Below, in pieces: positions 1 to 10,701 of a stretch of DNA of 64,000 nucleotides. A program made the translations under genes and the position numbers. Position 1 is the stretch's first letter. Each line of letters opens with the position of its first letter. Under the pieces are notes generated by a model. It worked only from the letters and a program-made list of their open reading frames with translations. It had not been told where the DNA came from and did not search any database. The DNA comes from Owenia fusiformis (taxonomy: Eukaryota > Annelida > Polychaeta > Sabellida > Oweniidae), in assembly GCA_903813345.2 (NCBI GenBank), contig CAIIXF020000001.1, positions 31,111,915-31,175,914 on the forward strand. The letters are read 5' to 3'.

Positions 1-1590
1 ATCCTAACATAGATTGACAGATTCAAGATATACATTGTCTGATTGTGGTTCTTCTAATATACATCAGATATGATCAAAATTGTCATGTGTTAAAAGCATT
101 TATTACTTATTGATCTCTCCTCGTATATGATTCATAAAATATCAGGGTTGAATAATATAATTCAATAAATATGCGTTAATAGTGTAAAAAAGATGAGAAA
201 ATTCAAAATACTAGACCATGTGCTATCCAGAAATGCACAGTGTCAATGTCTGATTCTCTATTTGTAAGCTAGTGGTTTTAAACTGAACTCAATATCATGT
301 CAATATATTTGGCGTCTTGGCTCATTGTAATGCAGAGCCTTACTCATTGCAAGTATAGTATTTAAATGAATATAACGGATACACTAAATCTGTAGGGAAG
401 ACTTTAAGGCCACAGATTCATGGCTATCTGATTATTTCTGGAGAAAATCATAGTGAATCTAATCTTACATTTTTCTTATTATTTGATGCATAACATTGTT
501 ACTATTATGTTGATCAACATTTACACCGAAACAAACATAATTACTTCAAGGTGCAACAATTATTCAACAATCATGGACCCCATCAGGACCAGTATTAAAA
601 TATATTTAAGTCTGGATATTTCATCAAGACTTATATATCTATTTTTATTATCTACAAAGAAACCCCCTAGATAAACATTATTTCCGCTGATATTCCTCTT
701 GAAACATCTTGGTGGATTTTAAAAATATAAAAGTGGATTTCCCCTTTTTGAAGCTTTGAACTGAATTTACACTTCTTAATGAAATTGATAGTTTTGACTT
801 ACATTTTAAGGAAATAGGTATGTCAAAGAAGATGTTAAGCCAAATGTTGCCTTGATAGCTTGAAGAAAAAGTTAAAATTTTCTTGTTACTCCTTTAAAGC
901 ACTTGCAACAGTCAATAGAATCAAAACAAACCTGATAATAAAAAATGTCTCTTTTTTATAATTAGCATTCTAACATCAGAGCAGGCAGTAATTCCAATAT
1001 ATTGAAATCAATAAGGGCAGGCATGAAAAGTTCGCTGTCGGATCAGAAACTAAATAAATATAGTTTTGACTTCAACCCCCCTCTCCCAAAAAACCATGAA
1101 AGTTTTTGTTAATTTCTTGCGTATTTTGTGGTTTTTAACAACTATTGATAGAATAGAATCTATTGGAATGATCTTGACGAAGAAAGAATCAGGTTTAAAT
1201 CTTTATTTTTAAACCATTCCAAGGCATTCCAAGTCAAAATTGCAAAAAAATTTGAAATGCTGAAATCTGTCGGATAGCAAACTGAAATGACTTTGAACCA
1301 CCCCCCTCCCCATCTAGATTTATTTAGTTTTCAATCAGACATTGAACTTTTGATGCCTCCCCTAACTAAGCCTGAAACTAAAAGTAAGTAAAATACAATT
1401 ATATTATAAGTAAATTGTATTTAATTTGAATTAATTTATATAATATTCTGACCGAACTTTGATTGTCATGTTCATTAGATTGTCATCAAAGTGAAAATGC
1501 TTGGCAACCCTAAATGGGCTGAGTTGATGAACAAAAGTTGATAGTTTGGAAGTTCTATGGAAGGGAGAATGAGCAAGATCAACAAGACAT
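1..1590. other. AT-rich non-coding stretch
   Basis: No exon-like open frame flanked by splice sites and no strong repeat structure is visible. The only open frames are short and of low complexity. I see nothing to annotate here. Confidence 0.6.
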
Positions 1591-4071
1591 TAAAGCTACG
1601 TTCACACCAACGGCACTTTGATGGCGCTTTAAAGCGGCTTGTAAAGCGGCACCAAAGCGTAACGAAGCTTCATTAAAGCGTCGGGGTCGTAATAGGTCGT
1701 AGAAAAGCTCGGAGTAAAGCGGGATATTCGGCAAGAGCGCCAAACATTTTTAAAGCAACTTTCACACCAACGGCGAATCGGCGAGCAAAGCGCTGTCATT
1801 TATGTTTACTTTTCCAAAAATATCACGATCTCCCCTAAGTAATGTTACGCTCTAATAACACGATGCCCATGTCAAGCAGCGTGCCTACTAGGCACGCAGT
1901 TTGAAACTCTGACAAACTGCGCGCATATTTCAAAATGTGAGACGGGGAGGACACGACTCCCAAAAAGAGCCAAAATACGAAAAATACAAGGTTAGTCTCG
2001 TTCTAAAGATAGTACCATTCTGTGAAGATGAACTTAATTTACTCATAGTACTCAATGTTTTTCCCGATGTAAACCTAGTTATCTCAATATAAGGGTCTTA
2101 AGTAACTTCTGTGTTCAAAATTTACAGTGTAAAGTTATATCTATGTCTTTTTATCGTCATTTGCCGTTTATTCAGCCATTGTGTCTGTGTATGCTAGAAT
2201 ATATAGGATCACTCCATCTGATTAAAACAGCCAAGTTTGTGTTCAAAACGATAATACGCCATAAACGTGATTTAAACATTTTTCTTGTCAAAATGCGCGC
2301 CTATATTCACATGTATTTCCCAAACTGCGTGCCAAATATTTCAAAACTGCTTGCCTATCCAAGCTTGTTTTGTATTATTAGAAAACATAAGCGCCATATA
2401 AGGCACATATGTGTCTAATAGTAGAACCCCATAATTGAAACACTATGAGAGTCCATCCACCAAGAAGGTGATCTGAAAATAAATGTTTTTTTCGTTCCCA
2501 ACTTAATTGTCACTTCTATTATACATTTTGACTTTCAATATGAAAATCTCATAAAATCTGACGATAAAGCAAAATTTCCAAAGCTACATCGAAAACACCT
2601 ACACGTACCTCTGTAGAAATTCCAATGATAATATGTAGTTTTAATAGTGTATGCGCACAGATTGTAATTTCTGGCTAAAATAGGCGCGCAGTTTGTGGTT
2701 TATTTCTTTTTAATCTCCTGATTATCTGTTTTATTTCGAAATATTTTGAATTAAACATGATAAATGTGTAAGGAATTAAATATAAAACGAGTCTAAAGTA
2801 TTTGTCATGTATGTTTAAAGTGCTAGATCGATTTACGTATAAATTCCCATTAAATCAGTGACGAAAATGCCATTAATCTGCTTATGTTTTAAAACTAAGA
2901 TTCATTTGCACACAGTTTTTGCTAGTATTTGCAAGATTCGTATATTCGCCACAGAATGAACGCATTGAACAAGAAAACAATGCAGGATAAATGTCTTTAA
3001 ATAACGTTTCAAAATACAGACTCCAACTTAAATGATCCAATGTTCTTAGGCACGCAGTTTGTGATCGAAACAAACTGCGCGCATAAGTAGGCGCGCAGCT
3101 TGACATGGGTACCGTGAATAAGCTCTGATACGCTCTGATTTCCCGACTTGTTACGGTTCCTCACGCTATGATCCCGCTTCGACCAGGCTTTGTTACGCTT
3201 AAAATCACGCTTTGATAAGCTGTGGTAAGCATTCTTACGCTTTGGTGCGGTTATGACGCTTAAATCAGGCTCTGATACGATTGCCAAGCTCTGTTGTGCA
3301 TTTTCGAGATCGCCTTTATCATGACGTTTTTGATCAAATGGCTGTATAAAGATGCAGTAGATCCATAAAACCATTGCATCTGTGACTCAAGAAAACGAGG
3401 ACAGAACAACAAGATCCAGAATTTCCAGATGGACCAGATCATGACCTATCTGAAGAAGACATGACTGTTTGTCGCACGGCGTGAGAAAGCGTGAGGAAGC
3501 TTGTCAAGCGTAACAAAGCGTAACAAAGCTTAACAAAGCATTTCAATCCTTGATTAAAGCGTCTCAATTCGTTAAAAAGCTTGAGAGTCCTTCATGAAAG
3601 CATAACAAAGAGTGTCAGATATTGATGAAAGCGTCTGACCTCGTGTCAGATCTTCATGCCAGATCGTAGCAAAGCTTGAGACATCTAAACGAAGCGTGTC
3701 AAGTGGTAACAGACCGTGAAGAGACTGGGGTCCCCGCTTTGAACCAAGCTCTGTTAAGCTTTCCTACGCTTTGGGTCAAGCTTTGCTGAGCTTTGTTATG
3801 GTTTGTTAAGCTTTGATACGCTCTCGGCGCTTCAATCAATTCGTAACGGAGCGCCCAAAATTTTTAAACAGTTTAAAAATTTTTGGCGCTCTTGCCAAAC
3901 ATCCCGCTTTACTTCGAGCTTTTCTATGACCTACTACGACCCCAACGCTTTAATCAAGCTTTGTTACGCTTTGGTGCCGCTTTACAAGTCCCTTTAAAGC
4001 GCCATGCTTTGGTGCCGCTTTGCTCGCCGATTTAAAGCGTGGCATTCGCCGTTGGTGTGAACGTAGCTTTA
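1591..4071. mobile_element. 2.5 kb inverted-repeat DNA transposon, non-autonomous
   Basis: The ends are inverted copies: the left begins TAAAGCTACGTTCACACCAA and the right ends with its complement. Similarity continues inwards for about 200 bp through GC-richer stretches full of AAAGCG motifs. A second pair of inverted segments lies further in, at about 1870-1930 and 3045-3110. The middle of the right half (3130-3830) is dense in short words such as AAGCGTAACAAAGC and their complements. The flanks read CAT on both sides, or TA if the end is trimmed by two bases, so a short target duplication is likely. No transposase frame is visible. The end sequence resembles what I recall of Harbinger/ISL2EU-type ends, but that assignment is inference. 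Confidence 0.7.
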
Positions 4072-5466
4072 CATGTACTGTATGGTTATTAACAGTTATC
4101 AATATACCCCAGGTTTGTATTTTTCATTTGTGGTCAAAAAGGGGTTCTGATTCTGTAGACCAAGTTCTGATTTCAAACCAGTTCCGTGGTATGTGTGTAA
4201 GAAGGGTGTTTACTAGAGGCAGGTGTTCATTCGAGAGAGTTGCTCACTTAAACAGGTTTTGTTATATATGTACATGTCTTATAATTTTTGTCATCAGGAT
4301 CAAGGATAAGATAGAATTGTTTTGATCAACAACATCCAGAATTTTTGTTAATTTGGTTTACAGGATTAACCACTGCATAAAAACCTTGCAGAATTTTGAC
4401 TTCTTGAATGTAGAATTCTGCAAGGGATTTGAATTTTTTCCATATGCATGTTGGTAGAAACACACAAACAAGCTAGATTTTAAGCCAATACTTGTTAAAT
4501 TAGACATCTAAAACATATTAAACACAAAATTTCCAGATGATGTTTATGTGGTACCTAATACAAGTTCATGCAGAGAAGTGTAAAAAACAACTAGAACAGA
4601 CTTTTAAGTTTTAACAGATTACATATGTGCAAAATATGTGATCAGTTCACATGAATTTTATTCTTGCAGAAAATGTGACTGACAAGTGGCATTGATTGAT
4701 GTGGAGTCTGAGCAACAAAAAACAAGATGATAGAATTTGTAAATACATTTGAAGCATTTGCTATTAAGGTAGACTGAGTATAGCCATGGCCTTTCAATGC
4801 CCATAGCTTACAGTACTAGAGTATAGACATGTGATTTGAGGGCATGCGGTCAGATGATAACACTTGTATTTATAGAGGTAATAGAAAATGAAGTGTTCAC
4901 ATATGCTAAATGTGATATTGTACAGTGAAAACGCATTATTAAATATGCTAAATGTGATATCCCAGTTCATCTTTGTATACATATCAATTAAAAATCAATG
5001 CATTTGCTTCAATTTTTGATTTCAAAATTATGAATATGTTGGCCATTATATTCATAAAATATATTTTTATATTGTACATAAATGATATTTGTTAATCTTG
5101 CATTGCTTCTAGTTTGGCTAATAAAGTGTGTGGCCTCTTATATTTTGATGCTTCTCTGCCATAGTATTTTCAAAAAGATTAACATGGCTGAAATTATTTA
5201 AATTACAAGAGGGTACAGGCTTATTGCACAAAAAACTAAATAATCTGAAATATACAAATGTCATTCATATACAATATACTACAATATAATATACTTTTCC
5301 ATATATTCTTATTTTGGGGTTCTACTGACACAATAAAACAGTGAAATGGCCTTTATATAACTATTTCATATATCTTTTTTCTAGCATGTGAGTTCATATC
5401 CTTGTCTTCATCAGTTTTTTTATTGTATTTTGTGAGGAGTTTCACTTCAATATATAAACGGAGTGG
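4072..5466. other. Non-coding, one degenerate MITE fragment
   Basis: Positions 4190-4265 contain GTGTTTACTAGAGGCAGGTGTTCA-like words ending in an ACAGGTTTTG motif, related to the element at 16693-16868. Otherwise the stretch is AT-rich with no exon that I can support. Confidence 0.45.
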
Positions 5467-5586
5467 CTCCAGGACCGACAATTGTCGGTACTGGAGACTG
5501 TCCAGGGGTATTTGCTGGGGTACCGACAATTGTCGGCACTCTATCGTCACCTAGTAGTGCCAGATAGAGAACCGACAATTGTCGGT
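5467..5586. repeat. Cluster of three ACCGACAATTGTCGGT palindromes
   Basis: The 16-base palindrome ACCGACAATTGTCGGT occurs at 5474-5489 and 5571-5586, with a one-base variant at 5522-5537. The first copy extends to a 30-base palindrome with a single mismatch (5467-5496). Between copies two and three lies a further CTCTATC...GATAGAG inverted pair, so the whole segment can fold into a cruciform. Related copies lie at 6871-6900 and 8395-8500. Confidence 0.8.
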
Positions 5587-5677
5587 ACGGAAGTGGCTGC
5601 TACGTGTTTTTGCTGGAGAGCCGACAATTTCATAAATAAACGCACTACTTTTACTAACAGAAATAACCTCATCACTG

Positions 5678-5745
5678 GTAGTCTAGTGGTTAGCGAGCAC
5701 GACTCGAACACACTCGGTCCCGAGTTCGAATCCCGGCAGGACTAC
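5678..5745 (+). ncRNA. tRNA-derived Pol III sequence (SINE head or pseudo-tRNA)
   Basis: A box-A-like TAGTCTAGTGGTTAGC is followed 29 bp later by a box-B-like GAGTTCGAATCCC, and a run of seven T starts at 5746. The terminal seven bases at each end (GTAGTCT and GGACTAC) can pair with one G-T wobble, but the anticodon arm does not fold into a normal 5-7-5 shape. It most resembles a tRNA-Glu-like head. I read it as a tRNA-derived SINE or decayed tRNA, not a functional tRNA. Confidence 0.45.
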
Positions 5746-5752
5746 TTTTTTT

Positions 5753-6870
5753 ATTTTGAGGGGGGCATATTGCTTCTTTTGCAGTATGGAATCGTACAGG
5801 CATTAACTTGTAGTGAGCCATAATTTATTTCGACAAAAATTGATTCAACTTCCATCAAAATTGTCCTACAAGCTTCAATTAAAAAACATTTTAAAGCTCT
5901 TTTCTTGTTCTATCTAATGGGTCAATATATATAGTTAGGGGAGGGGATGCTTTCGCCCCCGTCGACATCTACCCTTACTACGCCATGGCACAGGAGAAAT
6001 ATCTCATTTGGAATATATCACTGTTTACTTTGCGTTTAGTAGCTCTCTCATCTCTAAGGTAGCTCTCTCATGCGAGATGGAATCGTGGCCATTAACTAAG
6101 GGAGCCAAATGCAACTTCCATCAAAAATTGTGCTATAAGGTATGAGTACCGTAATCCAACACCAAATTCGAAAATTCATAACAATACTTTGCACATATGG
6201 CGTTCGTGACCAACTATAAAACGCTTACCCCCCATAGTGTTATATATCAAAATACATCAAATTATAGGGAGTCAGGTTACTTTTTGAGATATCAGCGTCC
6301 GTTTATTGTAACTTGCGTTTGCTACCACTTCCTCAATTCTGATATGACGGGCAAACGCGTAGTAAACATGCTCATGTTCGGAACTATTTTGACCTACATC
6401 GCTATTTTCGTAATTCAAATGAAAGTTGAACTCCTCTTTATTTTGAGACCATATAGTGGCATACTAGGTACACTAGAAGCCAACTATGGGTTATTTAGAA
6501 CGATACCACAGGTTTTTAAATGGACTATATAGGGAACCTCATACCATAAGCAGGCCTGTCAACTGTCCCGCAATTTGCGTATTTGTCACGCATTTGCTGA
6601 AGAATTTGAAGTCACGCCAGTTTTTTTTGCGTGACAGAAAATGTCACGCAAAATACGCATTTTACCTGGTAATTGTCAAGCAAAAATATTTCTGTAGAAA
6701 TTTTTTCGAAATATGTTTACGATACGGTAAAAATACGAACGCCGGAAAAAACCGAACGCAATTTGTTCGGATTTGTCACGCGAATCCCGTATGTGTCACG
6801 CATGTTCATTGGAAATTTTTCGTACCGACAATTTATTTGTCGGTCCTCTAGCCTGCCACCACATCAGAGT
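5753..6870. other. Non-coding repeat-derived DNA
   Basis: Two short direct copies of a segment with ATGGAATCGT...CAACTTCCATCAAAA lie near 5785-5870 and 6078-6140. Positions 6565-6805 are rich in TGTCACGCA motifs on both strands. An open frame at 6197-6532 has no splice context, signal or domain and is not accepted as a gene. Confidence 0.4.
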
Positions 6871-6900
6871 CTAGAGTACCGACAATTGTCGGTACTCTAG
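6871..6900. repeat. Perfect 30-bp palindrome
   Basis: The 16-base core ACCGACAATTGTCGGT is embedded in a perfect inverted repeat with arms beginning CTAGAGT. A broken relative with an interrupted centre lies at 6822-6848. With the cluster at 5467-5586 this could mark the two ends of one approximately 1.4 kb element. Confidence 0.85.
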
Positions 6901-9009
6901 CCTTTACGATATATAAAAGGACACCATTTTCTGCATGGTCAAATAAAGATCAACACATCTAAAGCAGGACATGTTGATATTTATGCAGTGTTCAATCAGA
7001 TCTATGGACAAGTTTGTTGGCTTAGCTGGAGACTACCCTCACATGCGTATATATAGATGAATAAAATCTATCCACTCAACCAGTTGTACCAAAACTCTGC
7101 ATAACTGCAATGAGATAATAAAGGACATTCTACGCACTTTCAGAAGTCGCATCTATATAAGATTCTCTCAACCTTCTTAAAGTGATATGTACCCAGATAT
7201 TGAGGCACTTGATCAACCAGCTTTTCATGAACCTGAATCCCTTGGTTGGTTGGTCATTAAGCTAAAGGGAGGGGGTTTTATTCTAAACCACAAATGGGCT
7301 TATTTTGAGAGGGGTGAACAGCATAAATGTGTTCGTTAAATTTATATTCAAAACTCGACTAAAAAAGAGGAATGAGTATAGATGAGTTGAACAATACATA
7401 CCCAAATAAAAACAGCATGTTAAAATAAGGATTACAGCGTACATCACCAGCCCCATTGTATTTTATATCCCTTGCATTTCTGTCTAGACGATTCAATATG
7501 GCGGATTTCCTTTTCAAAAAATTATTCCATCGTGATTTCTACAATAATCCACTTTCAGATTCAGTTTATGGTTTGCCAGGCGGTCTTTTGATGTTATCAA
7601 CTCCAGTAGCCGCCCTGGCAATTTTAAATTATTAGTATTTATCGCATTATAAGGCGTCTATTCCGCAAGTGGGAGATCTGTCGAATTTGAGAAAGTGCTG
7701 GGATAGACGAGTCTATTGAAATGTCTGAGGGGTTGCAGCTTTTAAAATCACTGTAATCAAAATGCTGTTATCTTCTGTATTTAGAATGTTTACAAGCTAA
7801 ACTGTTTTTTAGTGAATTGCTTCGATATTTATGCAGCTATCTTTTATTGAGAAAATGGAATACAGGCAGCATTAACTGGATTGTTGATTGATTATTAATT
7901 AGGTCAAGGTCAACCTCTGATCTTAACATAGGTGGCAGCACGGGTTAATCAATAACAAATTGAAAAATTGAAAAATGTTCTGCGATCTTTCGTTGGATTT
8001 AGACTAGAGAAATATATGGATGAATAATCATATTTTTGAAAACAGACTAGTCTATACATAGATAAGCGTTTCGTGTAGCAGTTCAATGTGAGTATAGTTT
8101 TGTAGGAGAACACACTTATTATCAGAAATAAATATGTGCTTGCAAAATCAGGTGCAGAACAGGATTCCTTCATGCTCTTCATACCCTTCTTGTATATGAC
8201 CCCTGATGGGGATTGAAATACAATAAAGCTTATAAATTTACCCTTCATACCATTCATCTAATGTCCTGATTGTCCTCCTTACCTAAATTGAGTCTGTCTG
8301 ATTTGTACAGGACAGTCTTTGAACGCAGAGTATAGGTCGCTTGATAATGTTAAAGTTAGGCCGGGCTGGAGAGCCTAATTTTACGGACTGTCTCCCGTAC
8401 TGACAATTCTTGGGTACCGACAATTGTCGTCACTCTATCGTCTCCTAGTAGGGCAAGATAGAGGACCGACATTTTCAAAAATAAATTTAGTGGAGCGATT
8501 TTGTTCATATTTGGTATGTGAATACTATAAGCATGGTACACTGTCTAATGACACTTTAAGTAGAAGGTGGCCATTTTGAAAAATGGCCGCCATTTTTGCT
8601 ATAACTTTGTAAAAATGCCAGCCATGGCTGTTCGATGGGATTTGCTTCGCTTTGGCGTTGCTGTTGTCTTGTTTATATTTGCTTCTGCTCCAGTGCTCCT
8701 GTCATAAATGCAAATGTGCAAAAAGTAAAATTCGTCTGACAAAGTTTGACCCCCTCTAAAAAAAGACATAAAAGTAAGTGAATAAAGTATGTTTTGTTAA
8801 TATTTTTCACTAAAAGCTGATAGAAAAATGATTTTAGGGAATAAAGATTTATCGATCCATTTTAAACAATGTACAAAGTACATGAAGCATGAAATGCAGT
8901 CAAAACACAACTGTGCAATAATTAGGAAGACTAACAGGACCACCACACATGTGAATCTATGGGGTCTTAAAGTGATAACGTTCGGAGGTTGAGCATTGTC
9001 AACCATGAC
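6901..9009. other. Non-coding; one degenerate palindrome-element copy
   Basis: Positions 8395-8500 repeat the arrangement seen at 5510-5640: a GACAATT core, CTCTATCGTC, CCTAGTAG and GATAGAG followed by ACCGACA. No coding exon is recognised in the rest. Confidence 0.45.
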
Positions 9010-9720
9010 TATGTGCAGTATGGCAAATGATTTTAGACGGTCATATCTTTCACCACGAGTACTTTCTAACCATCAATACAGTGGTCTTTATTAAAACAAT
9101 ATGTTTTCTTTCAAGTGAAGTCCCCATGATAGTAAAATATCAATCTAACTCTGAAAAATTATGGATTAGGACCCCACCTTGGCACTTTTTAATAATGTTA
9201 GACTCACTTTCTAAAAAGAGGATCTTGTTTTTCTCAATTTAAACATATCGAAAGTTTCTTCTACACTATATTAACAATTTCTGAAAAGGGAATGCATATT
9301 GAAAATCGTTAAAGTTAAAACCACATATGCCATGTTATTTTCCCATAGGGAAAACTCGTGCTATCCATTGTTTTCAGTATAATTTTCATCATCGAAAATT
9401 GATATCTTCAAAACTAGACTTTCAATACCATTCTACTTTTGAAGAAGTTTTAGACCCCTTGTTGAATAATCTTTTCATGCAATAAAAAACAGGAAAAGAA
9501 GATCCTCTTTTGAGTAAATATGTTCAACATTTTGAAAAAAATGTTGACATGACATCCCTATTCATAATTTTTCGAATTGTTCGATTGATATTTTTATCAT
9601 CATGGGCACTTCACTTGAAAAAAAACATATTGTTTCAATAAAAACCACTGTATCTATGCCCATTCAGTATTCATGGTTAAAGATATGACTGTTAAAAATC
9701 ATTTGCCATACTGCACATGA
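9010..9720. mobile_element. Inverted-repeat element (~0.7 kb)
   Basis: The left arm starting TGTGCAGTATGGCAAATGAT is matched in reverse complement by the segment ending at about 9718. Similarity runs inwards for roughly 230 bp per arm (9010-9250 and 9490-9720), including matching AGAAAACATATTG and GAGGATCTT words. No coding frame is present. Target duplication was not resolved. Confidence 0.65.
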
Positions 9721-10701
9721 ACCTTTTAGAAGGGGTCTTTCGTGTCATACCCTCAATGTAAGTTGAATTTATCATATTTGAAATTGTCATTAGTTTTAAT
9801 TTCCTAAGTACCTGTGCGATGATAGGACCATTTTCCCTAAGTTATCACCTGTCAATCAGGACTTGCCAGAGTTGATATTTTCTAGGGAGAAATCAAAATG
9901 GCAGTTTTAACAGAAATTTACGATGTTTGAAATCTCCTGTGATTTCCACATGAGAGCTACCGGAAGTTTAATCATATGTTTAAAGGGTGAACATACAGTA
10001 TATGCATATACAGGCAAAGTGCCCAGTACTGTTAGATAACTTACTAAAGCGGAAATGAGTAATAATCAATAGACAATAATTCAAATGTTGTTTCATCTTT
10101 TATTTATAACTCAGAAAGAGGCTGCACCGTAGCACCACCTATAATAACACAACCAACTGGATGAAGCATAATCAAAATACATGACAGGTATGCTGGGCAA
10201 GATGTACCAGATGGTTGCAAATTCGCTCCAAATACTACCAAATTTCAAAATTTTTCTGGGGGAGAACCAGACCCCTGAAAGCTTGTTTTTTGCTTCGCGC
10301 AACTCTCGTTCCTGTGGTGGCATTCTGCTTAGAAAATTTGCGCTTCACCCATGACTTGACATTAGGTAAAAACCTAGGGCAATATCGGACCCTTTACATA
10401 AATCTGAGACCATCATAAAAAAATTTTAAATCAAATATATTCTGTATTATGTAATGGGTCAAGAATGAAAGGTGTTTACTTTTGAGATACTTAGTAAATA
10501 ATGTGCATGAATGGTGAATATCTTTGTAATAATTGTGAGATATAATAGAAGGTCACTTGTAGTTTGTATATAAAAGAAGAGGTTAAAGTCGTCCTGGTGT
10601 ACTCATTTTTAGGATACCCTGTAATTGTACATTGTTTACATTTATTCTTATATTAAAATATCATGAATTTTCAGTGTGCATATATAAAAAGAACAAAGAT
10701 A
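9721..10701. other. Non-coding, upstream of the MS4A-like gene
   Basis: No exon was supported. A TTTTCAG acceptor at 10668-10674 lies just upstream of the chosen start codon, so a 5' non-coding exon is probable somewhere in or before this stretch. I could not place it. Confidence 0.4.

Noticed and set aside
3009-3374. 121-codon minus-strand frame inside the 2.5 kb element as a transposase
   Set aside because: It has no DDE-type motif. It reads through GCGTAA/TTACGC-type word repeats and overlaps other open frames on the same strand.
5482-5823. 113-codon plus-strand frame
   Set aside because: It runs through the palindromes and the tRNA-like unit. The protein (TIVGT, SNTLGPEFESRQ) is what those repeats read as.
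6197-6532. 111-codon plus-strand frame with hydrophobic segments
   Set aside because: There is no splice context, promoter, poly(A) signal or recognisable domain, and it borders repeat-derived sequence.
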